Source: Seiridium cupressi (taxonomy: Eukaryota > Ascomycota > Sordariomycetes > Amphisphaeriales > Sporocadaceae). Taken from it: a DNA stretch of 64,000 nt. The notes under the pieces are model-generated. The model saw only the letters and a list, made by a program, of their open reading frames with translations. It did no database searches and was not told the DNA's origin. The DNA is taken from contig JARVKI010000020.1 of the NCBI GenBank assembly GCA_036674765.1, forward strand, positions 248,001-312,000. The letters are read 5' to 3'. Of the stretch, positions 9,586-21,217 are shown in pieces; the stretch's first letter is position 1, and every line of letters begins with the position of its first letter. Both the position numbers and the translations under genes were made by a program.

Positions 9586-12227
9586 ATGGCCTCAACAACC
9601 TTCGCCAAATCGACCAAGATCCCCACCAACTCGGCCTCGCATCAACATCACTCCAACGGGGCCGCGCATTCTCACCGCACCTCTTTCTCCTCGGCGCCGC
9701 CTCAACCCCTGGTCACATCCTCCAGCAGTAACCTGAATGTGGCCAGCAACGACGGCAAGATGTCACAATCGCAACCTTCCTCACAGCAGTCTTTCACTAT
9801 GAGCCAACCCTCTGCATCACAAGGGTTCCGCCCATTCTCGGACTCCCAATCGAGACCGAATCAGCACAATGCCAGTCAGATCTACTCGGTAAGTTGAATC
9901 AACCCATCCCGCGCGGCATACCACAACTGACACCCCTTGGTTAGGCTAGTTATTCTAGCGTCGAGGTATATGAAATGGAGGTCAATGGAGTATCCGTAAT
10001 GCGCCGGCGGAGAGACAGCTGGCTCAATGCCACGCAGATCCTCAAGGTTGCCGGTGTGGACAAGGGCAAGCGTACCAAGATCCTAGAAAAGGAAATCCAG
10101 ACAGGCGAGCACGAGAAAGTCCAGGGCGGATATGGCAAATACCAGGGAACATGGATTCGGTTTGAGCGAGGAGTCCAGGTTTGCCGGCAATACGGCGTCG
10201 AGGAGATCCTGCGGCCACTTCTCACCTACGACATGGGACAAGATGGCGGCGTTGCCGGCAGCGGAGACTTCAACACGCCAACCAAGGAACAGGCCCTGGC
10301 CGCGCAGAGGAAGCGCATGTACAGCAACATGGGCAACGAGGGAAGGACCAATGGCACATCGGGTACCTTCTTCAAGAACATCTCCAGTACGGCGTCCACT
10401 GCAGTCGCTGCTATCAGCAAGGCTCGCTTCGATTCGCCAGGCCCGAGAGGGCGCACTGGTCCTACTAGACCTCCAAGCTTCAGTCGCCAGTCGTCCATGC
10501 AGAATATAGATGATTTCCCCGGCAACTCCCAGCAGAGCTTCACTTCGGAGTATGGTACCCAGGTCGACTCGGCATACTCCACTCAAAATACTCAAATATT
10601 CAATACCGAAGAGCCGCCGCGGAAAAAGCAGCGGGTTGTGACTCCCAGCGACAGCTTCGCATATGCATCACAATCCATGGACATGTACGCGAACACTTAC
10701 CCAGGCTCTCCTACTGAGCCCAACGAGTCCTTCATCTACAATCAGGCCGGTGTCAGCGCCGGTGCTTCGGAAGATGGCGTGCCTCTGCCACCTCTACCCT
10801 ACGAAATGTCTCCAGAAGCCGAACAAAAACGCAACATGCTCATGGGACTATTCATGGACGCTAACATTAAGGATTTCTCCAAGAATGAGGCCCTGCAGAC
10901 GCTGAGTCCCTTGGATCTCGACTCCCCCATTGATACCTCAAGCCATACCGCACTACACTGGGCGGCAACATTGGCTCGTATTCCTCTGTTACGGGCCCTC
11001 ATCTCGGCTGGTGCGGACCCATTCCGTGTCAATGGACTGGGCGAGACGGCACTCATGCGAGCCTGCGGAGTCACCAACAATTCGGATCAAAGCTCATTCC
11101 CAGAATTGCTGGATGCACTGGGCAGCACAATCGAGGTTCGGGATAAGAAGGGTCGAACTGTGCTGCACCACATCGCCGTAGCCAGTGCGGTTAAAGGTCG
11201 CAGTCAGTCCAGCCGGTATTACCTGGAGAGCCTCCTGGAGTGGGTGGTCAGGCAAGGGAGTGCGCCAAGCAGTCAAGGTTCCAACGGAGGGACAAGAATC
11301 AATCTCGGCAGGTTCATGAGCGAAATCGTCAATGCTCAGGACAATTCTGGCGACACTGCACTGAACATTGCTGCCCGAATAACCAACAGGAGCATTATTT
11401 CGCAATTGCTAGAGGTTGGAGCCGATCCGGGCATCCCAAACAATACTGGTCTTCGCCCAGTCGACTTTGGCATCAAGGGCAATGGAGGTGAAGAAGGTGT
11501 CAATGGTGACGCGGTCGATGCAAATGGCGCTCTCGACGAAAGTCAGAAGAGCCGCGAAAGTAGTGATGACATTATCAAGTGTACGTACTCATATCTCCTC
11601 GGACAGCAGGTCATCTCGAAATATACTGACATCTACACAGCGATAACAAATATGTTGACCGACACTGCGACAAGTTTCCATTCAGAACTAAAGAAGAAGC
11701 AGACCGACCTTGACTCCCTGCATGCATCCTTAAGAACCACGTCGCAGCAGCTGGGTGATGCAAATCGAGATTTGGATTCACTACAGAAGCGAGCTCAGGC
11801 TCAAAATCTAACACGTCAAAAAATATACAACCTATCTCGTGGACGTGAAGACGAGCAGATTCGCCTTCAGCAAATCGAACAGAGCCAAGGGCCATTGGAG
11901 TCCGGGACAGCCTCCTGGGAAGCTGAGCTAGTGGCTTCGACGGCGGTTGATGTCGCCACCTTGCCAAGCGCAGCCATTCTCCGTGCTAGGATACAGGCTC
12001 TACGGTCTCGAAGTGAGGTTACGCGGAAGACTGTCGGTGCACTGAAGGGGAGAAGCAAAGACGTGGAAGTTAAATATCGCCGAGTAGTGGCTCTTTGCTC
12101 GGGTGTGCCTGAATCAGATGTCGACGTGGTTATTGATGGGTTGTTGAGAGCTGTTGAGAGTGAGAAAGATGGTTTGGAAATCGGCCGTGTGAGGAGATTC
12201 CTTGGCGGTGTTGACGGTGTTGCATAA
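9586..12227 (+). CDS. mbp1: APSES/ankyrin cell-cycle transcription factor, Mbp1-like
   Basis: Three exons: 9586-9888, 9945-11580 and 11641-12227, 841 residues. After a ~100-residue Ser/Gln-rich leader comes the KilA-N/APSES DNA-binding domain (residues ~105-205) with Arg-Arg-Arg-Arg-Asp-Ser-Trp-Leu-Asn-Ala-Thr and the Gly-Gly-Tyr-Gly-Lys-Tyr-Gln-Gly-Thr-Trp core. Ankyrin repeats follow: Thr-Ala-Leu-His-Trp-Ala-Ala near residue 432, a second directly after, and Asp-Thr-Ala-Leu-Asn-Ile-Ala-Ala-Arg near 570. The C-terminal ~200 residues are Gln/Leu/Arg-rich and predicted coiled coil. This order is that of Mbp1/Res2, the DNA-binding half of MBF, which drives G1/S genes with Swi6. The second intron (11581-11640) is exactly 60 nt and has no stop, so retention would add 20 residues; splicing gives the expected Ile-Lys-Ser-Ile-Thr-Asn-Met junction. 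Confidence 0.93.
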
Positions 12228-12718
12228 TGTCTCGAGCTATTTGACCGGTGTTTCTGGCGTTCTCGGAGGAGCTCAAGCTCAAAGCATTTGTGTTCGGACA
12301 TGTTTGGGAGGGCACAAAAAGCCATTGGTCTATATAGTTCAGATTCCGGAACAGGAATACAAGGGTAAAGAGTCAAGCCTTTCCATGTCATACTGGGATA
12401 TCCTGCGGTGCAACGAGATTTGGAAACTGTTCCTGAAGACGACGACAAGATGTTTAGGTGAGCATCGTTGAAGATACGGCATCACGACGTGATGTGCATA
12501 CCTGGGCGGTGAAATTGATGTACATACTTCAGAAATGAACACTTTAGGGGACAACGCTACGGCTAAGTTTAGATATATAATGCCCAATGCCGATGGGGGG
12601 AATCAAGCTCATGATATGAGATTGCTGGTTATGCCTGTCGTTTTACTCTTTTCATCTAGTGTACTAGGACTAACCGCTGGCCATCCACATACATTGCACT
12701 ACACTGCGCTCCCATGGC
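12228..12718. other. Convergent 3' intergenic region
   Basis: Lies between the 3' ends of the MBP1-like gene and the minus-strand Fta1-like gene. No supported gene is seen; it probably contains both 3' UTRs. Confidence 0.4.
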
Positions 12719-13438
12719 CTATTTGATCCCCCCAAGAACCACAGCAGCTGTGGCCTCATCCAGTACCTTGAGCTTGCCCTCACCCAGCATAAAACCACCG
12801 CACGAGATCTTCCCCACCCGCACTTCTGGGTGTTGTATATTCAGCGCCAGGTGTCTGTGCATATATGCCGCGAGCTTGTCGGAAAACCTGCCCCCGTCGT
12901 CTGTTCCGACAAAGCCAGCCAGGTCATCGGCCGGGATAGTGACATCCAGCGAGCGCAGTCCTCCACTGACAGCCTTGTCGCTAAACCCCAGGGTGATGAC
13001 CACGTCCTTCTTCGTCGTCCTAACTCCATCCTCCAGCCAGTTCTCGAAGATCCTGATCAGTGTGGCAGAGTTCGGGATCAGCACAGATATTCGCGTGTCA
13101 AATGTCCGGGACAAGAACTGTATTATGGCGTTCCTGATTGGTGCAGGAGCATAAGTGAGAAGCATGCCACGGGAGAGCAATAGATAGGCGATAAAGGTGC
13201 TCCTTTCGTAGACGAGCTCAACCCGGTGCGTCGTGCCTGGGTCGTCGTGCTCAACTTGCCAATCGACCGAGGCGAGCGTGCCAGCATCTCCAGGTGTGTC
13301 GTCACCCGGGATCTCGACGCCGCGCACGGTGTCGCCCACGAGGAAGTCGCGGAGGCGCTGGGATAATATGCTGGGCGGTTGAGGCTCAACCACTACGCTC
13401 ATGCAGTGGACTGTGAACGTCTTGTTGAGCAAGTCCAT
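12719..13438 (-). CDS. Probable kinetochore protein Fta1/CENP-L-like
   Basis: A single exon of 239 residues starting at an ATG. The N-terminus (Asn-Lys-Thr-Phe-Thr-Val-His) followed by a helix and Gly-Asp-Thr-Val-Arg-Gly-Val resembles the start of fungal Sim4-complex Fta1 proteins, the CENP-L counterparts. A later Thr-Thr-Lys-Lys-Asp-Val-x-Ile-Thr-Leu-Gly-Phe segment, and a C-terminal region ending in a Gly-Lys-Leu-Lys-Val-Leu turn, also fit that family. CENP-L/Fta1 works with CENP-N/Mis15 in the inner kinetochore (CCAN) in the nucleus. The length is within the family range. The assignment rests on remembered family pattern, not a search, so treat it as likely rather than certain. Confidence 0.5.
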   Translation of the reverse strand: MDLLNKTFTVHCMSVVVEPQPPSILSQRLRDFLVGDTVRGVEIPGDDTPGDAGTLASVDWQVEHDDPGTTHRVELVYERSTFIAYLLLSRGMLLTYAPAPIRNAIIQFLSRTFDTRISVLIPNSATLIRIFENWLEDGVRTTKKDVVITLGFSDKAVSGGLRSLDVTIPADDLAGFVGTDDGGRFSDKLAAYMHRHLALNIQHPEVRVGKISCGGFMLGEGKLKVLDEATAAVVLGGIK

Positions 13439-14114
13439 GGTGATGCCAGGCGTCCTTGATAGGTTGGAAACGTCTCAACAAGGCCTTGTCGGGGTCCCAT
13501 CAAAAAAACACACTTTGACAGGCGTGACTTCAATTCTTTCGAGTGCTGGATGTCACGGCATGATTTCTAGCGCACAGCAAGTGAATTCGTTTGCCATAAA
13601 TCTCAGGCGGCTGTTGTCATGGTTGGGCACGGACAAAATAGCCAACAACATGACTAACCAGGACGCTATACCCTGGTGTATCTTGACAGAGTAGGGAGTC
13701 GATCGGGGGCTGCCCTCCAAATGCCTCTATGGTTCCAGGCTACATTTATACAAATAGCAACGGTCGCGTCTGAAGATCACCGCCGGACGCGTCTCGTCCA
13801 CCGAAGGTTCGGGACCGTAGCCGCTGGGACAGCGTGGGGCAATTTGGACACCGTTACCCCACCATCGGACGGCAACGTCATGAAAAGACACCGTACCCAG
13901 AGGCTTATCTTTGGCATCAAAGATGGTATTCATCCGGCCTTTTCCTTTTTTCATTATAAGCATTGTAGTAGAGACCCGGCAACTCTGGTTTTACCCCGGA
14001 ACCGATTTGACCATAGTGCTAAATCGACACCTCCGAACCAGCCGACAAGCCGCTATACGCAGCTGCTCCAGCCCCTACTTAGCGCTAAGTAGGCCTATAG
14101 TCGCCAACTCAGCC
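13439..14114. promoter_or_regulatory. Divergent promoter region
   Basis: A 676-bp region between the divergent Fta1-like gene and 2EXR gene. The frame of the 2EXR gene is open upstream to 13911, but that part lacks family features and is treated as 5' leader. Confidence 0.35.
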
Positions 14115-15143
14115 ATGTCGACCTCGAAGCTCGCGGGGGCATCGCTACCCTCCGTCGCGGTTTCATCTGCCCCAGGATCGCGAGGTACGGGCTTCCCATC
14201 GTTCATGCAGCTGCCTCCAGAGCTTCGTCACAAGATTTATCTGGCCGCCATTCCGTCCCCTGGGATCAACTTCTTCAATGTACACAGCTTCCCGAACGAC
14301 CATAAAGGCGCAAATCGTAGCACATCACCACCAAATCTACATTTGGACCTTCGCCGCTTGTCCATTGAGGATGACGACATTGATGTGGCCAGGTACGACC
14401 CTTCAGCCTGGCAGATACGACATGCTCTCCGCCAAACCTGCCAGGAAGCCCGGATCATCTGTGCAATCCCCGACGACAAGGTAGTCCGCCTGACACTATC
14501 CGTCCCTGGGAGAGGACTGTTCACCTACGCTGGGGATGGGCTTCAGCGGTCCATGACACCCTTAGAAGAACCGGCAAAGCGGGCCGAAACTGTTGTGTAC
14601 CGACATGTCCAGGTCCACGCCGATGACATGGTGGCACTTTCCGTCGAAAACTGCAGTTTCAATATCGTGTTCGAAGAAACCACCATGTTCCATATCGGCC
14701 GCGACCAAGAGGATGAAGTCAGCTTGGGGTGGGCATACGATCCACAATTCAAGGATGGTGTATCGCTGGGTATTCGACCTTCGAGATTCTGTCTCAACCT
14801 GGCCCATGACGACTGGGCAACCATGCGTGCGCTTGAAGAGATCGCTGGCGCGTTGCGCGAAGCTGCCAGTGGCAATAGTGAAGCCTCCAACGGCATTGAC
14901 GATTATGGCTCTATCATGCTCGACACGGAGACGGCGCGAAAGAAAGAGCTTAGTCGAAGATATCGTTCGGAGAAACTGGCCGAATTTCGAGACCGCTGGG
15001 ACGATGTCTACGTATCTGTACCTTGGGACTACGAGGATCTGCCCATGAGCTTACAAATTATCAAGCTTAGCCCGGAACGGGAATCCATGCGCGAAAGATA
15101 TCTAAGGTCGGCTCAGCTGAAAAGCCCGAAACGGCCAGCATAA
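14115..15143 (+). CDS. 2EXR-domain protein
   Basis: The start at 14115 gives 342 residues; a longer frame begins at 13911 but its first 68 codons look like leader sequence. Residues ~27-47 hold the 2EXR entry motif: Phe-Pro-x-Phe-x-x-Leu-Pro-Pro-Glu-Leu-Arg-x-x-Ile-Tyr. An Arg-His-Ala-Leu-Arg-Gln-Thr-Cys-Gln-Glu-Ala-Arg segment near 100 is the second typical element. The 2EXR family is greatly expanded in filamentous ascomycetes and has no established biochemical role. The C-terminal ~60 residues are charged and helical. No signal peptide or membrane segment is seen. Confidence 0.85.
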   Translation: MSTSKLAGASLPSVAVSSAPGSRGTGFPSFMQLPPELRHKIYLAAIPSPGINFFNVHSFPNDHKGANRSTSPPNLHLDLRRLSIEDDDIDVARYDPSAWQIRHALRQTCQEARIICAIPDDKVVRLTLSVPGRGLFTYAGDGLQRSMTPLEEPAKRAETVVYRHVQVHADDMVALSVENCSFNIVFEETTMFHIGRDQEDEVSLGWAYDPQFKDGVSLGIRPSRFCLNLAHDDWATMRALEEIAGALREAASGNSEASNGIDDYGSIMLDTETARKKELSRRYRSEKLAEFRDRWDDVYVSVPWDYEDLPMSLQIIKLSPERESMRERYLRSAQLKSPKRPA

Positions 15144-15435
15144 TCACATGGCCATCGGCTCGATCCGTCGAACATGATGATATGTGATTTGTCGCGTGCT
15201 GCCGCATGTCTACGGTCACCACCATGGCCGGCCAATCAGCATTCAAGTCAATTCATACATCGGAGACTGCGCGCATCACATTTTCTTATCATTTCGTCGC
15301 TACCTGAAATAGAGAAACACCCCCGTACACCACTGGTTTAAGAATGGAAAGCCGCACAGTACCGCCAAGCCCCAAGAGTAAAAAGAAGCAACGTGACATT
15401 GGCCCTGCACCGGCCAACGAGAATGGAGGCACTAC

Positions 15436-16174
15436 CTACATCACCGGGGGCCTAGGTGAAGTGCCGCCACCTGGGTTTCCCGGACCGGGTGGGTTGTGGG
15501 GCTCAACTGTCGGCGTGACCGTACGAAGAGTCACCAGGACCTTGTCGTCAGAGTCGTCGTTGGTGGAGTCCCAGTTGAGATTCCAGATATTGGTGCTGCC
15601 GTACGGTGTCGCGTACCACTTGGTCTGGAGGGCGCCAGTCGAGTCTTCCCAAGCTGCTGTGTTGCCGTAGAAGACAAAGCCGGCGGTTGTGTCTTCAGTG
15701 CTGACACTAGAATCGATAAAACCAGTCTGGCGAGAAGAGGCTGTGTCGCTTGGGAGGAAGTAGGTGACATTACTCCAGGATGGAGGTGGCTGGCCTGGTC
15801 CGACCACAGGGCTGCCCACCATGCTCGTGGTGCTTGTGCTGCTACGTTCGACTATTCGATCCTGTCAGCCATCCTTCGCGACCGTGGGTTTGCATGACGA
15901 CTTACACAAGACTTGGGCTGCTTCCGTGTCGTTGGCTAGCGAAGCATTACCCAGATATGCGAGACCTGACGTCTGGTTAGCGAATTCTAGGCGAAACTTA
16001 ACAGTAGTGCTCACCATTCCAGTTAAAGACAGAAAGGCCACCAAATCCTTCACCATAGGCGTAGAGTTCGAAGCCCGTGGCTGGGACACCAGGCCCGGGC
16101 TGTGGAGGTTCACCTTGGGGCGCTGCTCGAGCAGCCAAGGGCAGAAGGCCCAGAACAAGGATAGATGGATACAT
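15436..16174 (-). CDS. Secreted protein of unknown function, three exons
   Basis: Exons 16174-16015, 15965-15906 and 15851-15436 with introns of 49 and 54 nt; all splice sites are GT-AG and phases close, giving 211 residues. The start is a clear signal peptide: Tyr-Pro-Ser, a Leu/Val/Ala core and an Ala-Arg-Ala cleavage site before Ala-Pro-Gln. The mature N-terminus has a Pro/Gly-rich stretch, then a Gly/aromatic segment reading Leu-Tyr-Ala-Tyr-Gly-Glu-Gly-Phe-Gly-Gly, followed by Asn-Ala-Ser and other potential N-glycosylation sites. The C-terminus is Pro/Gly-rich. It resembles a conserved group of small fungal secreted proteins of unknown role that I cannot name. No catalytic motif is seen. 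It is convergent with the 2EXR gene. Confidence 0.75.
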
Positions 16175-17639
16175 TTTGCAACGATCAAGGTTCGACGAAG
16201 AGATTTGCAAGTTCCGTGGGAAACTGTGATTCTCAAACCACTGCAACAAGCGAGACACGCAGATATCTATATCACTGCAGTGCTCAAGCAGGAGATGATC
16301 GACGCGTAAGTGTGGCCAGGTGAAGTGACATGTGCGGCATCGAGACCGTTGATGCTCGCGCTGGAGCCGCCATCTCGCCAAGGCAGGATATTATTAACAA
16401 CTGCAATCACACCTTGATTCTAACGCTCACGAACCACGTTGTAGTGTCGCCTCGGCCGGAATGTGGGATATGGTTGCATCGGAGGCTACAGCGCAGTTCG
16501 GTAAACACAAAAAATGTCCGCGTAATCACCAAGCAATCAGCTGTGAGAGGACACAGGGCGGGTTTGTGGCTTCGGCACTGCAGCATGTGGATTATTGAAC
16601 ATGATTGCGGCGGCCGGTGCCCTGAATATCATGGCCCAACGCCTCTGGAACAGGCAAGTTGCTAAGGCACCGGTGGGGCTCGCGGCTCCACCGCCGCCGA
16701 ATGAGGATGGTGATAGCCACTGGCCGCCGGTGCCTGCATCCAACCGGCATCAACCGAGCGCCTCATCGGCAGTGCGAATCGTCAGTGCGAGTCAGCCTTT
16801 ACCATATGTCGGTCCGCGACTATAACTCAGCGGCGCACCATCTGTTCTCGACGCCACAGCCGATGCGAGATCGTGTTCCTCTCTGCTTATCAGCTGATAA
16901 TGGCACGGCCTGGATTCAAGACTAACTTGCACAACCCACACAAAATGCACAACATAATGTTTCGCATTAAGATTGCACAGGACTTCGGAGTCGTCTAGAA
17001 TACTAGTACATTACGAATTCTCTCTCGATCGAGGCCGGCCCGAGGACAATTATAGAAGGCAGCTTGGCCTCCATATTTCTTGGCAACCTTCATGTGTCGT
17101 CTTTCCACCAGGTGCGCCAATCACAAGAGTCGTTCGTGGTCAGCGCCAACTGGTTTATGGCAATCGCGGCAGCGGCAGAGCATTGTTCGCTATAAGATCA
17201 TCGGATCGATGACCTCTTCCAGCGTCTCACCCCATATAAGCTTACGTGGATTTGCGGCTGCAGCGCTTCGAAGCTTACATCATGTATCATATGCTGTATA
17301 CTCACCAGCAGTATACGGCAAACAGTTCGTATGACAACTGAGCAAACGTAGAGATCGCGGTTCTCGCCCATGTGCTCCTGATCTTATCGATCGCGGCGTC
17401 CGAGCTTGAGACGTTTCGGCTCGGAGCCAGATGGATGAATTCAAATAGAAGCCGTGAGTCTTCAAAATTATATCCCAATAAGCTCGACACGACACACTCT
17501 CGCTTTGGTAATTCTCGATATCGTTTGTTCTAAAGGCCGAAGGAGTCCAGCTCTCCCAGTGCCGCGTTTGTCTTTGATAGCCATTCTCCTTCGTTGCGTG
17601 CCAGTGTGCTTGCGTATCCGGCCCCTCTTATTCGCCATC
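16175..17639. promoter_or_regulatory. Divergent upstream region of secreted-protein gene and laccase
   Basis: About 1.46 kb without a supported gene between two divergent genes for secreted products. Short frames on both strands overlap each other and lack family features. Metal- or stress-response elements of the laccase could lie here, but none is specific enough to call. Confidence 0.35.
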
Positions 17640-19859
17640 ATGAGGTTCACACTCGCGAACTCGGTGCTGCTCGCATCCCTCTTCATCTCTGACACAGTGG
17701 CATCCCCATTCGCTCAGCAACCTGGTAAGGGACCGACTTCCACCCCTAGCCCAAGCCCAAACCCTAGCCAGCCCGACCCAGGAAGCACGCAGCAGCCATC
17801 TCCCTTTCCCACCACTACTCCTGGCAGTCCAAACCAGCCTGGAAATCCCAGCACAACTTCAGTTCCAACTGCTCCTGGAAGCCCTCAACAGCCTGGCCAG
17901 CCTAGCACAAGCACCTCCACGAAGTCCAGCACCAGCACTACCATAAGTGCAACGCCTGGCTCGACTATTGTTCCTGACGAACCAACAGTTCCTCGCGATG
18001 CTTGCACTGGCAACACTGCCGACACACGTTCTCAATGGTGTGATTACTCGATCGATACCGATTATAGCACAACCTCTCCTGATACTGGCGTGACCAGAGA
18101 GTACTGGTTCGAACTGACTGACGTGACCATCGCTCCCGATGGAGTCTGTAAGTTGGGAACCAAGGAGCCTCATGCGAGAGATCGTACTAAACAGATGATT
18201 AGCACGCACCGCCATGGCTGTGAATGGATCTTTCCCCGGTCCCACCATCATTGCCGACTGGGGTGACATGGTTGTAGTCCATGTCCAGAACTCATTGACC
18301 ACATCCCTGAACGGCACAAGTATCCACTTTCACGGCATCCGCCAGAACTACACCAACGAGAACGACGGTGTGAGCTCTATCACGCAATGCCCGACAGCTC
18401 CCGGAGAGAGCATCACCTATACTTGGAAGGCTGAGCAATATGGTTCTTCCTGGTACCACTCGCACTTCTCGCTCCAAGCTTGGGAGGGCATTCTTGGCGG
18501 CATCGTCATCAATGGCCCCGCTACGGCCAACTATGATGAGGATCTTGGCAACCTGTTTCTCAATGATTGGGACCACTCGACGGTCGACCAGCTTTACGAC
18601 TACGCCCAGACCGTCGGTCCTCCTACCCTCGCCAACGGTCTGATCAATGGTACAAATGTCTACGACGATGGCGGCTCTCGGTTCACCACCTCGTGGACTT
18701 CCGGTACAACATACCGCATCCGCCTCGTGAACGGTGCCATCGATACGCACTGGAAATTTATGGTTGACAATCACACCATGACCGTGATCGCGTCTGACTT
18801 CGTCCCCATTGAGCCTTACACCACTGATTACATCAACATTGGCATGGGTAAGTTGCATCTGGTGGGCGACAGGGGACGTCTGCTAATCAAGACACACAGG
18901 CCAGAGATATGACATCCTCATCACGGCCGACCAATCTGCAGTGGCCGACCAGTTCTGGATGCGTGCCATTCCCCAGTCGGCTTGTTCGGACGTCGAGACA
19001 GCTGATAACATTCTCGGTATTGTGACATATGTCGGTGACACAAGCACCGAACCCACCACCGTTGGCTACGACTACGGTGCCGACTCTTGCGATGACGAGA
19101 CGGCCAACCTAGTTCCGTACATCACGAAGACTGTTGGCGGCGCGGAATTGCAAGCAGTCGAGGATGCCTCTATCGCGCTCCAGGGCAGTCTTTTCAAATG
19201 GACCCTGAACTCAACCACGCTCCTGACCGACTGGGCAAACCCGACACTGATGCAAGTGCTGAATGGCACCGACGTTTTCGATACTAACGATGCTGTGATC
19301 CACCTCCCCGAGGCCAGCCAGTGGTAAGCAATCTCCAAAGTTATTCTATTCCCTTTACGGCCTGTATCAGGAGTTATTATTCTCCATGGAGAAAATCGAT
19401 AAACACCCCCTCCCTCCTCGATTAGGAAAGTCGATTAAGAAGCCTACTACGAAAATTACTAATCTTGAGTGTTATAGGTTTTACCTCGTGATCGAGACTA
19501 GCTTGGCAGTCACGCACCCGATCCACCTCCACGGCCACGACTTCTTCATCCTCGCCCAGGGCACGGGCACCTACTCCTCGTCCGTGTCGCTGAACCTGGA
19601 CAACCCGCCCCGCCGTGATGTTGCTATGTTGCCCCCTAGTGGGTATCTGGTGATAGCGTGGGAAACAGATAACCCCGGCGTCTGGCTGCTTCACTGCCAC
19701 ATCGGCTGGCACACGAGTGAGGGTTTCGCCCTCCAGTTCGTGGAACGATTTGACGAGATCTCCGACATAATGGATACTACCTACGTGAGCGACCAGTGTG
19801 ACTCTTGGGCCACCTTCCAGGATGCCAACAGTATCACCCAAGGGGATTCTGGCATCTGA
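17640..19859 (+). CDS. Laccase (multicopper oxidase) with Ser/Thr/Pro-rich N-terminal stalk
   Basis: Four exons: 17640-18147, 18203-18847, 18900-19323 and 19478-19859, 652 residues; introns are 55, 52 and 154 nt. A signal peptide (residues 1-~20) is followed by ~90 residues rich in Pro, Ser, Thr and Gly, then three cupredoxin domains. All four copper signatures are intact: His211-Phe-His213-Gly, Trp-Tyr-His255-Ser-His257, His539-Pro-Ile-His542-Leu-His544 and His598-Cys599-His600 to His604. The position ten residues after the T1 Cys, which sets the axial environment, is Phe609. The protein ends in Asp-Ser-Gly-Ile, the plug-type C-terminus of ascomycete laccases. It would oxidise phenolics with O2 outside the cell. 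Ascomycete laccases are usually ~560-620 aa; the stalk explains the additional length. Confidence 0.93.
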
Positions 19860-21217
19860 AAGGAAAGGAGATAGGAAAAGAAGAGGGAAAGGGAGAGAGG
19901 AAGGAAGAAGAGGTTAATACATTAAGGAAGGAGAACCTGAAGGGTGTGGGTTACGTGAAACAGGCGGCAAACATAGGCAAGTAACCATGGGCTCCTAGCT
20001 GTTGCCAGGGACCACCAGCCGGATAGATATATAAGCCAGGAATTGCATTGCTTTTACTACTTTCAGACCTTCGATCATCAATATACCCAATATGCTAACC
20101 CAAACATGACGAGGCTTTTAACAGGCCTCGGCGTCGATTTGTGCTTCGAGCTCGGTTGAAAGTGGTGTGGTGACTATGCCTGCCTTCACGTACCTCGACC
20201 CCCTCGATAATGTGCTTATTATAAGTGCTAAGGGAGGACGGAGCACGACGTTAATCCGAAGTTGTGCGTACACAGAGACGGAGACCTCTCAAGTGACCAT
20301 TTGCCGGTCAAGAGTTCAAGAATGCTATGGAATTGAGTAATAGGATGGCGAGATGGCTAGGATTAGGTGAGGTGATCGAGCTTGGCCCGGTAGGTGCCCA
20401 CGAGCTAGAGGCCAGCTCCCACAGGACACGATGTTAGCGACACCAATAATTTGGCGGAAAAAAAAGAAAAGAAAAAAAAAAGGTGTGATGCATTTCCCAG
20501 GATTGCAAACAGCCCTGTCTAAACAGCCATTCTTATAAAGTTCTTACGAGATCTAGATTTTAGATCTGTACTAGTTCTTAAAATGCGCCGCGGGGGCGCT
20601 ATGTCGCGATTAATGACGATCAAGGCGTGCTCCCCCTCCCGACCAATCAGGGGTCCAGCAACAAACGGTATGGAACCCCGTGCGGCTAGAATGCTATTGT
20701 GCCATTGATCGATTTCATCATTGCGGGCTTTCCTCCCATGGTATGCTTGCATGGTTCCCGGCAGTCTGGAAAAATAGATTAAAGCTGGTCTCGCGACCCC
20801 GTAGCACTGAGCGCTGTCGCGCGGGACGTGGAAGGGGGAAAAAACATATTTCTTGCCATACTTGTCTCGTCGATAGTCCGATAGCCACGTGGAGTTAGAC
20901 CCTCTGAGCTCGCTTATATACCTCGTGTTGACTGGTTTGGATCCGCTGTAAGTTGTACTTCGTCAAATACCGGCATAAGCAATTTATTTGCGGCCGATCG
21001 TGCATGTCGCTTCCATTCAGCCTCATATGTGCTGGGTATAACATTACTGCCTCTTACTGTGGTGCCTACTGCATGACTACACAACATGCCCACTCCCGGC
21101 TATGGATTATATTAGACGACCTGTCACCAGTCGCTAACGCTCTCTTCTAGATTATATCATTGATACGCATCGAACCACAATCTGAGAAGGGGCTCTCACA
21201 CCCAAACGCTGCTTGCA
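19860..21217. other. Long intergenic region with A-rich tract
   Basis: The 3' flank of the laccase and promoter of the Dal5-type permease. It contains a purine-rich stretch just after the laccase stop (19860-19930) and an A-rich tract at 20458-20481. No supported coding sequence. Confidence 0.4.
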
